Source: Rhodobacter xanthinilyticus (GTDB lineage: Bacteria; Pseudomonadota; Alphaproteobacteria; Rhodobacterales; Rhodobacteraceae). Taken from it: a stretch of 64,000 nt of DNA. Position numbers and translations under genes: made by a program. Shown piece after piece: positions 1 through 10,388 of this stretch (positions are counted from its first letter, which is position 1; every line of letters starts with the position of its first letter). Under the pieces are notes generated by a model. That model was given only the letters and a program-made list of their open reading frames with translations. It searched no databases and had not been told where the DNA came from. The DNA lies in contig NZ_CP017781.1 in assembly GCF_001856665.1 (NCBI RefSeq), positions 868,001 to 932,000 of the forward strand. Direction: 5' to 3'.

Positions 1-2546
1 TTCGCCGCCGGTTTCTTCGCGGCCGTCTTCTCGGCAGCGGGCTTGGCGGCGGCCTTCTTCGGCGCGGCTTTCTTCTTGCCGCCCTTGGTGGCCTTGGCCT
101 CGAGAAGCGGCAGCGCGGCTTCGAGCGTCACCTCCTCGGGGGCGAGGTCCTTCGGCAGCGTCGCATTCACCTTGCCCCATTTGACATAGGGCCCGTAGCG
201 GCCGGGCATCACCTGCACCGCGCCGCCCTCGGGGTGCTCGCCGAGCTCCTTGAGCGGTTGCGTGGCCGCCCCGCGCCCGGGCCCGCGGGCGAGTTTGAGC
301 GCCAGAAGCTCCACTGCGCGGTTCATGCCGATGGTGAAGACCTCCTCGGCATCGGGGAGGTTGGCATAGGTCTTGCCCCATTTCACATAGGGGCCGAAGC
401 GGCCGAGGTTGGTCTCGACGGGTTCGCCATCCTCGGGGTGGGGGCCGATCTGGCGCGGCAGGCTCAGGAGTTGCAGCGCGCGCTCAAGGTCGATCGACTC
501 CGGCGCCCAGCCCTTCGGCAGGCTCGAGCGCGGCGGTTTCGGCACCGCCTCGGTGGGCTCGCCCTTTTGCACATAGGGGCCGAAGCGGCCGATGCGCAGC
601 GTGATCGCCTGGCCCTCGTCATGGCCGAGCACCTTGCCGTCGAGCGCGGCGGTCTCGTCATCGCCGGGCGCCGAGAGCGGGCGGGTGTAGCGGCATTCGG
701 GGTAGTTGCCGCAGCCGATGAAGGCCCCGCCCGAGCGCGCGGTCTTCAGATGCAGCCGGCCGGCGTGGCAGACCGGGCATTCGCGCGGGTCCGCGCCATC
801 GGGGCGCGCGGGGTAGAGATGGGGCGAGAGAACTTCATCAATCTTGTCAAGGACTTCGCCGATGCGCAGATCGGCGGTCTCGCCGAGCGCTGCGGAGAAA
901 TCGCGCCAGAACCGGGCGAGAACTTCCTTGTAATCGCGGTCGCCCGCCGAGATGTCATCGAGCTGATCCTCGAGATCGGCGGTGAAATCATATTCCACAT
1001 AGCGGCGGAAATAATTGCTCAGGAAGGCGGTGACGAGCCGCCCGGTATCCTCGGGGATCAGCCGGTTCTTGTCCTTGCGGACATAGCCGCGGTCCTGGAT
1101 CGTGGTGACGATCGAGGCATAGGTCGAGGGGCGCCCGATGCCGAGCTCTTCCATGCGCTTGACGAGCGTCGCCTCGGTGTAGCGCGGCGGCGGCTGGGTG
1201 AAATGCTGCTCGGGGGTGATGGCGCGTTTGTCGGCCGCCTCGCCCTGCATGATCTGCGGCAGGCGCGCGCCGTCCTCGCCCTCGTCGTCGTCGCGGCCCT
1301 GATCATAGACCTTGAGGAAGCCGTCGAAAGTGACCACCTGGCCGGTCGCGCGCAGCTCGACCTCCCCATCGGCGGAGCCCACATCGACCGTCGTGCGCTC
1401 CATCACCGCCGCCGCCATCTGGCTCGCGATCGTGCGCTTCCAGATCAGATCATAGAGCTTCCATTGATCATCGGCGAGCTTGAGCTTCTCCGGCCCGAGA
1501 TTCATGTCGGTCGGGCGGATACATTCGTGCGCTTCCTGCGCGTTCTTGGCCTTGTTCTTGTACATCCGCGGCGAGGCGGGGACGTAATTCGCGCCGAACC
1601 GCGCCTTGATCGCGTCGCGCGCGGCCATCACCGCCTCGGGCGCCATGTCGATGCCGTCGGTCCGCATATAGGTGATGTAGCCCGCCTCGTAGAGCCGTTG
1701 CGCGGCCGACATGCAGGCCTTGGCGCCCATGCCGAACTTGCGGCTCGCCTCCTGTTGCAGGGTCGAGGTCATGAACGGCGGGTAGGGGTTGCGGGTGGCG
1801 GGTTTCGCCTCGACCGATTTCACGGTGAGCGCGCGCGAGGAGACCGCCTGCACCGCGAGCTCGGCGTCGGTCGCGGTCGCGAGGTCGAACTTGTCGAGCT
1901 TCTTGCCGCCCAGAACCGTCAGCCGCGCGGTGAAGACCTGGCCGCGGGGCGTGGTGAGCTCGGCCGTCACCGTCCAGTATTCGCGCGCCCTGAAGGCCTC
2001 GATCTCCATCTCGCGCTCGACGATCAGCCGCAGGCAGACCGATTGCACCCGCCCCGCCGATTTCGCCCCCGGCAGCTTGCGCCAGAGCACCGGCGAGAGG
2101 TTGAACCCCACCAGATAATCGAGCGCGCGGCGCGCGAGATAAGCCTCGACGAGCGGGCCGTCGACCTTGCGCGGGTGTTTCATCGCCTCGGTGATCGCCG
2201 ATTTGGTGATCGCGTTGAAGGTCACGCGGCTGACCTTCTTGCCCTTCAATTTCTTCTCGAGCGCCTGCTCGAGGTGCCACGAAATCGCCTCCCCCTCGCG
2301 ATCAGGGTCGGTGGCGAGGATCAACTCATCGTCATCGGCCAGCGCATCGGTAATCGCCTTGATGTGTTTCTTCGAATCGCTCGCGATCTCCCATTTCATC
2401 GCGAAATCCTGCTCGGGGTCGACCGAACCATCCTTGGGCGGCAGGTCGCGCACATGCCCGAACGAGGCCAGAACCGTGTAATCGGAACCAAGATATTTGT
2501 TGATTGTCTTGGCCTTAGCCGGAGATTCAACGACAACGACGGCCAT
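1..2546 (-). CDS. topA: DNA topoisomerase I (3' end cut by window edge)
   Basis: Type IA topoisomerase that relaxes negative supercoils. The N-terminus (VVVVESPAKAKTINKYLG) is the Toprim start, and the acidic Toprim signature appears as LATDPDREGEAISWHL. The catalytic tyrosine is Tyr293 in ITYMRTDG. A four-cysteine zinc motif follows (CPVC...CGNYPEC), then several FGPYVK/YGPYVKWGK topoisomerase C-terminal repeats. The visible end is a Lys/Ala-rich tail, common in alphaproteobacterial TopA, and the stop codon lies outside the window. Two ATGs are adjacent (2549 and 2546); I chose 2546 because the GAGG of GAAGAGGG then has normal spacing. It is read in the same direction as dprA, which ends 84 nt upstream. 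About 848 residues are visible. Confidence 0.97.
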   Translation of the reverse strand, partial: MAVVVVESPAKAKTINKYLGSDYTVLASFGHVRDLPPKDGSVDPEQDFAMKWEIASDSKKHIKAITDALADDDELILATDPDREGEAISWHLEQALEKKLKGKKVSRVTFNAITKSAITEAMKHPRKVDGPLVEAYLARRALDYLVGFNLSPVLWRKLPGAKSAGRVQSVCLRLIVEREMEIEAFRAREYWTVTAELTTPRGQVFTARLTVLGGKKLDKFDLATATDAELAVQAVSSRALTVKSVEAKPATRNPYPPFMTSTLQQEASRKFGMGAKACMSAAQRLYEAGYITYMRTDGIDMAPEAVMAARDAIKARFGANYVPASPRMYKNKAKNAQEAHECIRPTDMNLGPEKLKLADDQWKLYDLIWKRTIASQMAAAVMERTTVDVGSADGEVELRATGQVVTFDGFLKVYDQGRDDDEGEDGARLPQIMQGEAADKRAITPEQHFTQPPPRYTEATLVKRMEELGIGRPSTYASIVTTIQDRGYVRKDKNRLIPEDTGRLVTAFLSNYFRRYVEYDFTADLEDQLDDISAGDRDYKEVLARFWRDFSAALGETADLRIGEVLDKIDEVLSPHLYPARPDGADPRECPVCHAGRLHLKTARSGGAFIGCGNYPECRYTRPLSAPGDDETAALDGKVLGHDEGQAITLRIGRFGPYVQKGEPTEAVPKPPRSSLPKGWAPESIDLERALQLLSLPRQIGPHPEDGEPVETNLGRFGPYVKWGKTYANLPDAEEVFTIGMNRAVELLALKLARGPGRGAATQPLKELGEHPEGGAVQVMPGRYGPYVKWGKVNATLPKDLAPEEVTLEAALPLLEAKATKGGKKKAAPKKAAAKPAAEKTAAKKPAA

Positions 2547-2632
2547 CATGCCCTCTTCAATACACGGGTGCTCTGTTTGGGGGCGGAAGATGTGGGCCTT
2601 GCGGGGGGAATGTCAATGACGCTCTCGCGGGC

Positions 2633-3772
2633 TCAGAAAACGCGGCTGAGCTGGCCGCCGGGGTGGCGCTGGACCTGGCCCTCGAGTTCGAGCGCGGTGA
2701 TTTCGGCGAGAAAGCGGTCGGTGGGCGCGGCCAGCGCGCGGATCAGCGCGTCCTCGGGGGTGGGGCTCGGGCCGAGGGCGGCGAGGATCAGGGTGCGCAG
2801 GCTCGTGCCCGGCGGCGGCGCGGCGGGGGCGGGGCGCTCGGCAGGGGGGGCGGGCGCGGCCGCAGGCGCCGGGGCCCAGTCGATCCCCAGCGCCTCGCAG
2901 ACATCTTCCGCGCCGCGCACGAGCGTCGCACCGTCGCGCAGGAGCATGTTGCAGCCGCTCGCGCGCGGGTCGAGCGGGTGACCCGGCACCGCCATCACCT
3001 CGCGCCCCTGTTCGGCGGCGAGCCGCGCGGTCTGCAAGCTGCCCGAGCGCGGCGCGGCCTCGATCACGATCGTGGCGCGCGAGAGGCCCGCGATGATCCG
3101 ATTGCGCTGCGGGAAATGCGGCGCGCGCGGCTCGAAGCCGGGGGGGAGTTCGGAGAGCCGCAGCCCGCGCTCGGCCATCGCGGCGTGCAGATCGGCGTTT
3201 TCGGCCGGGTAAACGACATCGATCCCGCCCGCCTGCACGCCGATCGTGCCGGTGGCGAGGGCCGCGCGATGGGCCTCGGCGTCGATGCCGCGGGCGAGGC
3301 CCGAGACGATGACAAAGCCGAGCGCGCCGAGCTCGGCGGCGAGGCTGCGGGTCATGCGCAGCCCGAGCGAGGAGGCGTTGCGGGTGCCGACGATGGCGAG
3401 GCGGGGGCGGGCGAGCAGCGCGCGCTGGCCGAGCGCCCAGAGCACCGGCGGCGCATCGGCCAGATCGGCGAGCTCGGCGGGGTAATCGGGGTCGAGGCAG
3501 GTGATCAGCCGCGCCCCGGCGCGGCGGCCTGCGGCGAGCTCGGCCCGCGCGACGCCCTCGGGGCAGGGCGCGTAATCGCGCGCGCCTGACGCCGCGGCGA
3601 GCGCGGGCAGCGCGGCGAGCGCCGCCTCGGGCGTGCCATGGTCCGCGATCAATTTGTGGAAGGTGGTGGGCCCGACGCGTCGGGAGCGAAAGAGGCGGAG
3701 GACGGAGAGTTCATCTTCTTCCGTGGTGGGTGGGGTGAAGGGGGTGGGGTAAGAAAACAAACGCGTTTTCAT
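2633..3772 (-). CDS. dprA: DNA-processing protein DprA (379 aa)
   Basis: Loads RecA on incoming single-stranded DNA during transformation; in Rhodobacter it also serves recipients of gene transfer agent DNA. The Rossmann-fold core shows AIVGTRNAS, SGLARGIDAEAHRAAL, FPQRNRIIAGLS, EAAPRSGSLQTA and AVPGHP in the expected order. A C-terminal winged-helix (DML1-like) tail follows an Ala/Pro-rich linker. The frame is open to a Met at 3808, but the start at 3772 is preferred because GCGGAGG sits 5 nt upstream (GCGGAGGACTGG-ATG). The upstream region is unusually A/T-rich and contains the palindrome TTAACGTTAA at 3811-3820. Confidence 0.93.
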   Translation of the reverse strand: MKTRLFSYPTPFTPPTTEEDELSVLRLFRSRRVGPTTFHKLIADHGTPEAALAALPALAAASGARDYAPCPEGVARAELAAGRRAGARLITCLDPDYPAELADLADAPPVLWALGQRALLARPRLAIVGTRNASSLGLRMTRSLAAELGALGFVIVSGLARGIDAEAHRAALATGTIGVQAGGIDVVYPAENADLHAAMAERGLRLSELPPGFEPRAPHFPQRNRIIAGLSRATIVIEAAPRSGSLQTARLAAEQGREVMAVPGHPLDPRASGCNMLLRDGATLVRGAEDVCEALGIDWAPAPAAAPAPPAERPAPAAPPPGTSLRTLILAALGPSPTPEDALIRALAAPTDRFLAEITALELEGQVQRHPGGQLSRVF

Positions 3773-3810
3773 CCAGTCCTCCGCCTCAATCGCCCCTTTG
3801 TTTTGCACCC

Positions 3811-3820
3811 TTAACGTTAA
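3811..3820. promoter_or_regulatory. TTAACGTTAA palindrome upstream of dprA
   Basis: A perfect 10-bp palindrome built from two TTAA half-sites, 39 bp upstream of the dprA start in an A/T-rich patch (about 3800-3890) of an otherwise G+C-rich window. CtrA boxes are made of TTAA half-sites, but the canonical spacing is TTAA-N7-TTAA, so this is not a standard full site. The assignment is speculative. Confidence 0.3.
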
Positions 3821-3908
3821 TAAGTGGTTACCGAATCCGAGATTCGTGGGCTATTTCCAAAAATTTTCGAGAAATTCGATGAAAAAGCGCAGGTCTTTCC
3901 GCGGGCGC

Positions 3909-3970
3909 GGGGGCTCCGCCCCGGCCGAGGCTGTGCCTCGGCCTCCCCGGGATATTTTGACATCGTTGAA
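3909..3970 (+). repeat. Dispersed palindromic repeat, family 1, copy A
   Basis: Layout is GGGGCTCCGCCCC hairpin, then GGCCGAGG/CCTCGGCC hairpin, then CCCCGGGATATTTT, then CATCGTTGAA. It lies between dprA and tldD, 6 nt from the tldD stop codon. Relative to tldD it is inverted compared with the other intergenic copies. Confidence 0.8.
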
Positions 3971-3976
3971 ACGGGC

Positions 3977-5398
<1,422 letters not shown>

Positions 5399-5545
5399 GG
5401 CGGTTCCTTTCCTGTGGCTTGGCGCAGAACATAACGCGCCCGGTGGCGAAGGAAAGCACGGCTTTTCGCGCGCGCGGCCCCCCGCGGTGGGGTGACAGCG
5501 CCCGGGCGATGGCGTAGAGGGGGGCAAAAGTTCCGAGGATGACCG

Positions 5546-6937
5546 ATGCGCTATATCTCGACCCGGGGCCAGGCCCCCGAGCTGACCTTCGCCGAGGCGA
5601 TGCTGACGGGCCTCGCCCGTGATGGCGGGCTCTATGTGCCCCAGACCGTGCCGACCCTCACCGTGGACGAGATCGCGGGCCTCGCGGGGCTGAGCTATGA
5701 AGAGGTCGCCTATCGGGTGATGGCGCCTTTTGTGGCGGAAAGCTTCACCGAGACCGAGCTGCGCGGCGCCATCGCGCGCGCCTATGAGGGCTTTGGCCAT
5801 ATCGCCCGCGCCCCCCTCGTCGAGCTCGACGCGGGGCACTTCCTCCTCGAGCTCTTCCACGGCCCGACGCTCGCGTTCAAGGATTTCGCGATGCAGATCA
5901 TCGGCCAGCTCTTCCAGATCGCGCTGGCGCGCGAGGGGCGGCGGATCACCATCGTCGGCGCGACCTCGGGCGATACCGGCTCGGCCGCGATCGAGGCCTT
6001 CCGCGGGCTCGAGAACGTCGATGTCTTCATCCTGTTCCCGCATGGCCGCGTGAGCGAGGTGCAGCGCCGCCAGATGACCACGCCCGCCGAGGCGAACGTC
6101 CATGCGCTCGCCCTCGACGGCACCTTCGACGATTGCCAGAACCGCCTGAAGGACATGTTCAACCACTTCGAGTTCCGCGATGACGTGGGCCTCGCCGGGG
6201 TCAATTCGATCAACTGGGCGCGGGTGCTGGCGCAGGTGGTCTATTATTTCACCGCCGCGGTGGCGCTCGGCGCGCCCCATCGCAAGGTCAGCTTCACCGT
6301 GCCCACCGGCAATTTCGGCGATATCTTCGCGGGCTTCATCGCGCGCGAAATGGGCCTGCCGATCGAGCGGCTGGTGATCGCGACCAACCAGAACGACATC
6401 TTGCACCGCTGCCTGACCACGGGGCGCTATGAGATGGACGGGGTGAAACCCTCGATCTCGCCCTCGATGGATATCCAGATCTCCTCGAATTTCGAGCGCG
6501 CGCTGTTTTGGGCCTATGGCCGCGACGGGGCGGCGGTCGCGCAGCTCATGGACGAGCTCAAGACCAAGGGCGGCTTCGCGGTCAGCCAGGGCGCGCTGGA
6601 GGCCCTGCGCGAGACCTATGCCTCGGGCCGCGTTTCGGAGGAGGAGACCTCGGCCACCATCACGGATGAGCTTGCCCGCTCGGGCGAGCTTTTGTGCCCC
6701 CATTCGGCGGTGGGCGTGCGGGTGGGCGCGGCCCATGCGGCGCCGCCGGTGCCGATGATCACGCTCGCCACCGCGCATCCGGCGAAATTCCCCGATGCGG
6801 TCGAGGCCGCGACCGGGCTGCGCCCCGGCCTGCCGCCGCGGATGGCCGACCTTTTCGAGCGCCCCGAACGCGTGACGCGGGTGCCCAACGACCTTGCCGC
6901 TCTCGAAGCGCTGATTCAGGAAAGGCGCCGCAAGTGA
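5546..6937 (+). CDS. thrC: Threonine synthase (463 aa)
   Basis: Converts O-phospho-L-homoserine to threonine with pyridoxal phosphate. The N-terminus MRYISTRGQAPELTFAEA is typical of the long proteobacterial class. The PLP lysine is in GPTLAFKDFAMQ, and the phosphate-binding stretch appears as GATSGDTGSAAIEAF. The stop codon overlaps the GTG start of the next gene (GTGA at 6934-6937), so thrC, the M16 protease and the acetyltransferase form a translationally coupled operon. lysC, an earlier step of the same pathway, is about 9 kb away on the other strand. Confidence 0.97.
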   Translation: MRYISTRGQAPELTFAEAMLTGLARDGGLYVPQTVPTLTVDEIAGLAGLSYEEVAYRVMAPFVAESFTETELRGAIARAYEGFGHIARAPLVELDAGHFLLELFHGPTLAFKDFAMQIIGQLFQIALAREGRRITIVGATSGDTGSAAIEAFRGLENVDVFILFPHGRVSEVQRRQMTTPAEANVHALALDGTFDDCQNRLKDMFNHFEFRDDVGLAGVNSINWARVLAQVVYYFTAAVALGAPHRKVSFTVPTGNFGDIFAGFIAREMGLPIERLVIATNQNDILHRCLTTGRYEMDGVKPSISPSMDIQISSNFERALFWAYGRDGAAVAQLMDELKTKGGFAVSQGALEALRETYASGRVSEEETSATITDELARSGELLCPHSAVGVRVGAAHAAPPVPMITLATAHPAKFPDAVEAATGLRPGLPPRMADLFERPERVTRVPNDLAALEALIQERRRK

Positions 6938-8193
6938 TTGAAATCACGACGCTCTCGAACGGGCTGCGGATCATTACCGAAAACATGCCGGGGCTTGCCT
7001 CGGCCACCATCGGGGTCTGGGTGATGGCCGGCGGGCGCAATGAGCGCCCCGAGCAAAACGGCATCGCGCATTTCCTCGAACATATGGCCTTCAAGGGCAC
7101 CAAGACCCGCAGCGCGCTGCAGATCGCCGAGGCGATCGAGGATGTCGGCGGCTATATCAACGCCTATACCTCGCGCGAGATGACCGCCTATTACGCGCGG
7201 GTTCTGGGCGCCGATGTGCCGCTCGCGCTCGATGTGATCTCCGATATCGTGCTCAACCCGGTCTTCGATCAGCGCGAGATCGAGGTCGAACGCGGCGTGA
7301 TCTTGCAAGAGATCGGCCAGGCGCTCGACACGCCCGACGACATCATCTTCGACTGGCTGCAAGAGGCCGCCTATCCCGATCAGCCGATGGGGCGGACGAT
7401 CCTCGGCCCCTCGGAAAAGGTCGCGAGGTTCGGGCGCGAGGATCTGTCGCGCTTCGTGGGCGAGCATTACGGGCCGGGCCAGATGATCCTCGCCGCGGCC
7501 GGCGCGGTCGATCACGACACGATCGTGCGCCAGGCCGAGGCGATCTTCGGCGGGCTCTCGGCGGTGATCCAGCCGGGGCAGGAGGGCGCGCTCTGGTCGG
7601 GCTCGGAGCGGCGCGAGATCAAGGATCTCGAACAGGCGCATTTTGCGCTCGCGCTCGAAGGGCCGGCCTATGGCGACGCCGATCTCTATACCGCGCAGGT
7701 CTATGCGACCGCGATGGGCGGCGGCATGTCCTCGCGGCTGTTCCAGAAGATCCGCGAGGAGCGGGGGCTGTGCTACACGATCTTCGCGCAGGCCGGCGCC
7801 TATGAGGATACCGGCATGGTCACGGTCTATGCCGGCACCTCCGAGGATGAGATCGCCGCGCTCGCGGGGCTGACCATCGACGAGCTCAAACGCGCCGCCG
7901 ATGACATGAGCGAGGCCGAGGTCGCGCGGGCGCGCGCGCAGATGAAGGCGGGGATGCTGATGGGGCTCGAGGGCGCCTCGAGCCGCGCCGAGCGGATGGC
8001 GCGCAACCTTGCGATCTATGGCCGGGTGCCGGGGCTCGAGGAAGTGTCGGCGCGCATCGATGCGGTGACCCGCGAGGCGGTGCGCGATTATGCCGGGCGG
8101 CTGGCGGGGGGCGCGAAGACGGCGCTCGCGCTTTACGGGCCGGTCGGGGCCGCGCCCGAGCTCGAGGCGTTGCGCGCGAGGCTCGCGGCCTGA
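6934..8193 (+). CDS. M16 family zinc protease, processing-peptidase type (419 aa)
   Basis: Single-domain-pair M16B metalloprotease related to mitochondrial processing peptidase beta. The inverted zinc motif HFLEH is at residues 46-50. The downstream glutamate region is present (EVERGVILQEIGQALDTPDD), and the second half carries the SSRLFQKIREERGLCYTI motif seen in active family members. The start is a GTG at 6934 overlapping the thrC stop, preceded by AGGAAAGG. The A of its TGA stop at 8191-8193 is the first base of the next ATG. No signal peptide is visible, so it is probably cytoplasmic. The natural substrate is unknown. thrC next to an M16 peptidase is a known alphaproteobacterial arrangement. 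Confidence 0.92.
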   Translation: MIEITTLSNGLRIITENMPGLASATIGVWVMAGGRNERPEQNGIAHFLEHMAFKGTKTRSALQIAEAIEDVGGYINAYTSREMTAYYARVLGADVPLALDVISDIVLNPVFDQREIEVERGVILQEIGQALDTPDDIIFDWLQEAAYPDQPMGRTILGPSEKVARFGREDLSRFVGEHYGPGQMILAAAGAVDHDTIVRQAEAIFGGLSAVIQPGQEGALWSGSERREIKDLEQAHFALALEGPAYGDADLYTAQVYATAMGGGMSSRLFQKIREERGLCYTIFAQAGAYEDTGMVTVYAGTSEDEIAALAGLTIDELKRAADDMSEAEVARARAQMKAGMLMGLEGASSRAERMARNLAIYGRVPGLEEVSARIDAVTREAVRDYAGRLAGGAKTALALYGPVGAAPELEALRARLAA

Positions 8194-8777
8194 TGCTCGG
8201 GCGGCGCCGCAAGCCGCAGCTCGAGACCGCGCGGATGGTGCTGCGGCTGCCGCAGCACGCCGATTACCGCGATTGGGCGGTGCTGCGCGACGAAAGCCGC
8301 GCCTTTCTGGTGCCCTGGGAGCCCGCCTGGTCGGCGGATCATCTCAGCCGCAAGGCCTTCACCAACCGCGTCTATTGGGCCGCGCGCGCCGAGGCCGCGG
8401 GCACGGCGCTGCCGCTGTTTCTGATCTCGAAGGCCGAGGGGCGGGTGATCGGCGCGATCACGCTCGATTCGATCCGCCGCGGCCCGGCGCAGGCCGGCAC
8501 GCTGGGCTATTGGATCGGCGCGCGTTACGCCCGCCAGGGGTTCATGCGCGAGGCGATCGGCGCGGTGGTGACCCATGCGTTCGGCGCGCTCGATCTGAGC
8601 CGGCTGGAGGCCGCCTGCCTGCCCGAAAACGCCGCCTCGCGTGGGGTTTTGGAGAAATCCGGCTTCAAATACGAGGGCGTGGCGCAGGCCTATTTGCAGA
8701 TCAACGGGCGGTGGCGCAATCATGTGCTCTATTCCAATCTGCGGGCCGACCGGCGCGGCCGGACCGATGCGGGTTAG
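8193..8777 (+). CDS. GNAT acetyltransferase, RimJ/RimL type (194 aa)
   Basis: Acetyl-CoA-dependent N-acetyltransferase resembling RimJ, which acetylates the N-terminus of ribosomal protein S5. The family core is visible as LGYWIGARYARQGFMREAI (acetyl-CoA loop) and LEAACLPENAASRGVLEKSGFKYEG. It starts 1 nt inside the stop codon of the M16 gene, so it is translationally coupled. Repeat copy B begins at the last base of its TAG stop. The precise substrate cannot be read from the sequence. Confidence 0.88.
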   Translation: MLGRRRKPQLETARMVLRLPQHADYRDWAVLRDESRAFLVPWEPAWSADHLSRKAFTNRVYWAARAEAAGTALPLFLISKAEGRVIGAITLDSIRRGPAQAGTLGYWIGARYARQGFMREAIGAVVTHAFGALDLSRLEAACLPENAASRGVLEKSGFKYEGVAQAYLQINGRWRNHVLYSNLRADRRGRTDAG

Positions 8778-8827
8778 GGGCTCCGCCCCCGGCTGCGCCT
8801 CCCCCGGGATATTTGGACATCGTTGAA
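8777..8827 (+). repeat. Dispersed palindromic repeat, family 1, copy B
   Basis: Short form: GGGGCTCCGCCCCC, GGCTGCGCC, CCCCGGGATATTT, GGA, CATCGTTGAA. It begins at the last base of the acetyltransferase stop codon. Its 3' end runs into AAGGAG, the ribosome binding site of the next gene. Confidence 0.8.
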
Positions 8828-8837
8828 GGAGAGCGGG

Positions 8838-10241
8838 ATGCTGAGAGCGGCGGATGCGGAGTTTGGGGCGGAGCTCGCGGCGGCGGTGCCGGGGCTCTGG
8901 CTCGGGCCGGTCGAGGCGCGCTATCTCGAGGAGCCGCGGGGGCGGTTTTTCGGCCAGGGCGGGGTCTTGGCGAAGCCCTCCGAGACGGCGCAGGTGGCGG
9001 GGCTGTTGCGCGCCTGTCACGGGGCGGGGGTGGGGGTGGTGCCCTATGGCGGCGGCACCGGGCTCGTCAGCGGGCAGATCGCGCCCGAGGGGCCGGCGCC
9101 GGTGATCCTGAGCCTCGAGCGGATGGCGGGGCTGCGCGCGATTGATGCGCAGAGCCTGGTGATCGGGGCGGGGGCGAGCTTGCAGGCGGTGCAGGACCAT
9201 GCGGCCGCGGTCGGGCGGCGGTTTCCGCTGACGCTCGCGAGCCAGGGCACGGCGCAGATCGGCGGCTGTCTGGCGACGAATGCGGGGGGCGTGCATGTGC
9301 TGCGCTATGGCAATGCGCGCGCGCTGTGTCTGGGGGTGGAGGCGGTGCTGGCCGATGGCACGGTCTGGAACGGGCTGACGCGGCTCAGGAAGGACAACAC
9401 CGGCTATGATCTGCGCGACCTTTTGATCGGGGCGGAGGGGACGCTGGGCGTGATCACCGCGGCCGCGTTGCGGCTTTTCGAGCCGCCCGCGGTCGAGGGG
9501 GTGGCGGTTTTTGCGGTGCCGAGCCCGGCGGCGGCGGTGGCGCTCCTTGGCCTCGCGCAGGAGCGGTTCGCGGGCTGCGTCTCGGCCTTCGAGTTGATCG
9601 CGCGGCAGGGGCTCGGGTTCTTGCGCGAGGTTGGGCCGGAGGTGCATTTCCCCTTCGCCGTGGACCCCGACTGGATGGTGCTGATCGAGCTCGGCCTGCC
9701 TGCGGGGATGGCGGTCGAGGCCGCTTTTGCCGATCTGTTCGCGGCGGCGGGGGAGCTTGTGAGCGACGCGGTGGTCGCGCAATCGGGGGCGCAGGCGGCG
9801 CAGATCTGGGCGCTGCGCGAGAGCCTGCCGGTCGCCAACCGGCGGATCGGCGCGATCTCGAGCCACGATATCTCGGTGCCGGTCGCCGATATCCCGCAAT
9901 TTGTAGCCGAGGCGACCGAGATGCTGCGCGAGATGGGGGATTTTCGGATCAACTGTTTCGGCCATGTCGGCGACGGCAATCTGCATTACAACGTCTTCCC
10001 CGCGCCGGGGCGGGCGCGCGCGGAGTATGACGACCGGCGCGAGGCGGTGAAGCGCGCGGTGCATGATCTCGTGGTGGGGGGCTTCAACGGCTCGGTCTCG
10101 GCCGAGCATGGCATCGGGCGGCTCAAGACCGGCGATCTGGAGCGCTACGCGGACCCGGCCAAGCTGAGCATGATGCGCGCGGTGAAAGCCGCGCTGGACC
10201 CGCGGGGGATTCTGAACCCGGGCGCGGTCTTGCGGGGCTGA
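8838..10241 (+). CDS. FAD-linked D-2-hydroxyacid dehydrogenase, GlcD/D-2-hydroxyglutarate type (467 aa)
   Basis: FAD-dependent oxidoreductase of the VAO fold that oxidises a D-2-hydroxyacid (D-lactate, glycolate or D-2-hydroxyglutarate). The N-terminal FAD domain shows PYGGGTGLVSGQ, TLASQGTAQIGGCLATNAGG and GYDLRDLLIGAEGTLGVIT. The C-terminal substrate domain carries the metal and active-site motifs HVGDGNLHYNV and EHGIGRLK. The start at 8838 follows AAGGAG with correct spacing; that site overlaps the end of repeat copy B. No GlcE/GlcF partners are adjacent, which favours a single-subunit D-2-hydroxyglutarate or D-lactate dehydrogenase. A palindromic terminator follows. Confidence 0.9.
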   Translation: MLRAADAEFGAELAAAVPGLWLGPVEARYLEEPRGRFFGQGGVLAKPSETAQVAGLLRACHGAGVGVVPYGGGTGLVSGQIAPEGPAPVILSLERMAGLRAIDAQSLVIGAGASLQAVQDHAAAVGRRFPLTLASQGTAQIGGCLATNAGGVHVLRYGNARALCLGVEAVLADGTVWNGLTRLRKDNTGYDLRDLLIGAEGTLGVITAAALRLFEPPAVEGVAVFAVPSPAAAVALLGLAQERFAGCVSAFELIARQGLGFLREVGPEVHFPFAVDPDWMVLIELGLPAGMAVEAAFADLFAAAGELVSDAVVAQSGAQAAQIWALRESLPVANRRIGAISSHDISVPVADIPQFVAEATEMLREMGDFRINCFGHVGDGNLHYNVFPAPGRARAEYDDRREAVKRAVHDLVVGGFNGSVSAEHGIGRLKTGDLERYADPAKLSMMRAVKAALDPRGILNPGAVLRG

Positions 10242-10246
10242 ATGGG

Positions 10247-10280
10247 AAGGCGCCCCGCCCGGGACGGGGCGAGGCGCCTT
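10247..10280. terminator. Palindromic terminator between convergent genes
   Basis: AAGGCGCCCCGCCC and CGGGGCGAGGCGCCTT form a near-perfect stem with a short loop, 5 nt after the stop of the FAD dehydrogenase. apt is convergent, so the hairpin may serve both directions. Confidence 0.7.
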
Positions 10281-10388
10281 GCATCTGGTTCACGTGTTTG
10301 CAAGCAGCCGAACCATCTTGCCCGCCCGGTATGCGCTGAGTCGGGTTAAGATCAGGTTACCGCCGCTAACCAATTGCGCGGAATTGTC

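Noticed and set aside
234-2981. A 915-codon open frame opposite topA and dprA
   Set aside because: It is antisense to topA, whose motifs are all intact. The protein is low-complexity Arg/Ala/Gly/His text typical of G+C-rich shadow frames, and it runs across two unrelated genes.
3909-3970. Family 1 copy A as a simple terminator of tldD
   Set aside because: It has no T run on the tldD strand and is inverted relative to the other copies, so I list it as a repeat only.
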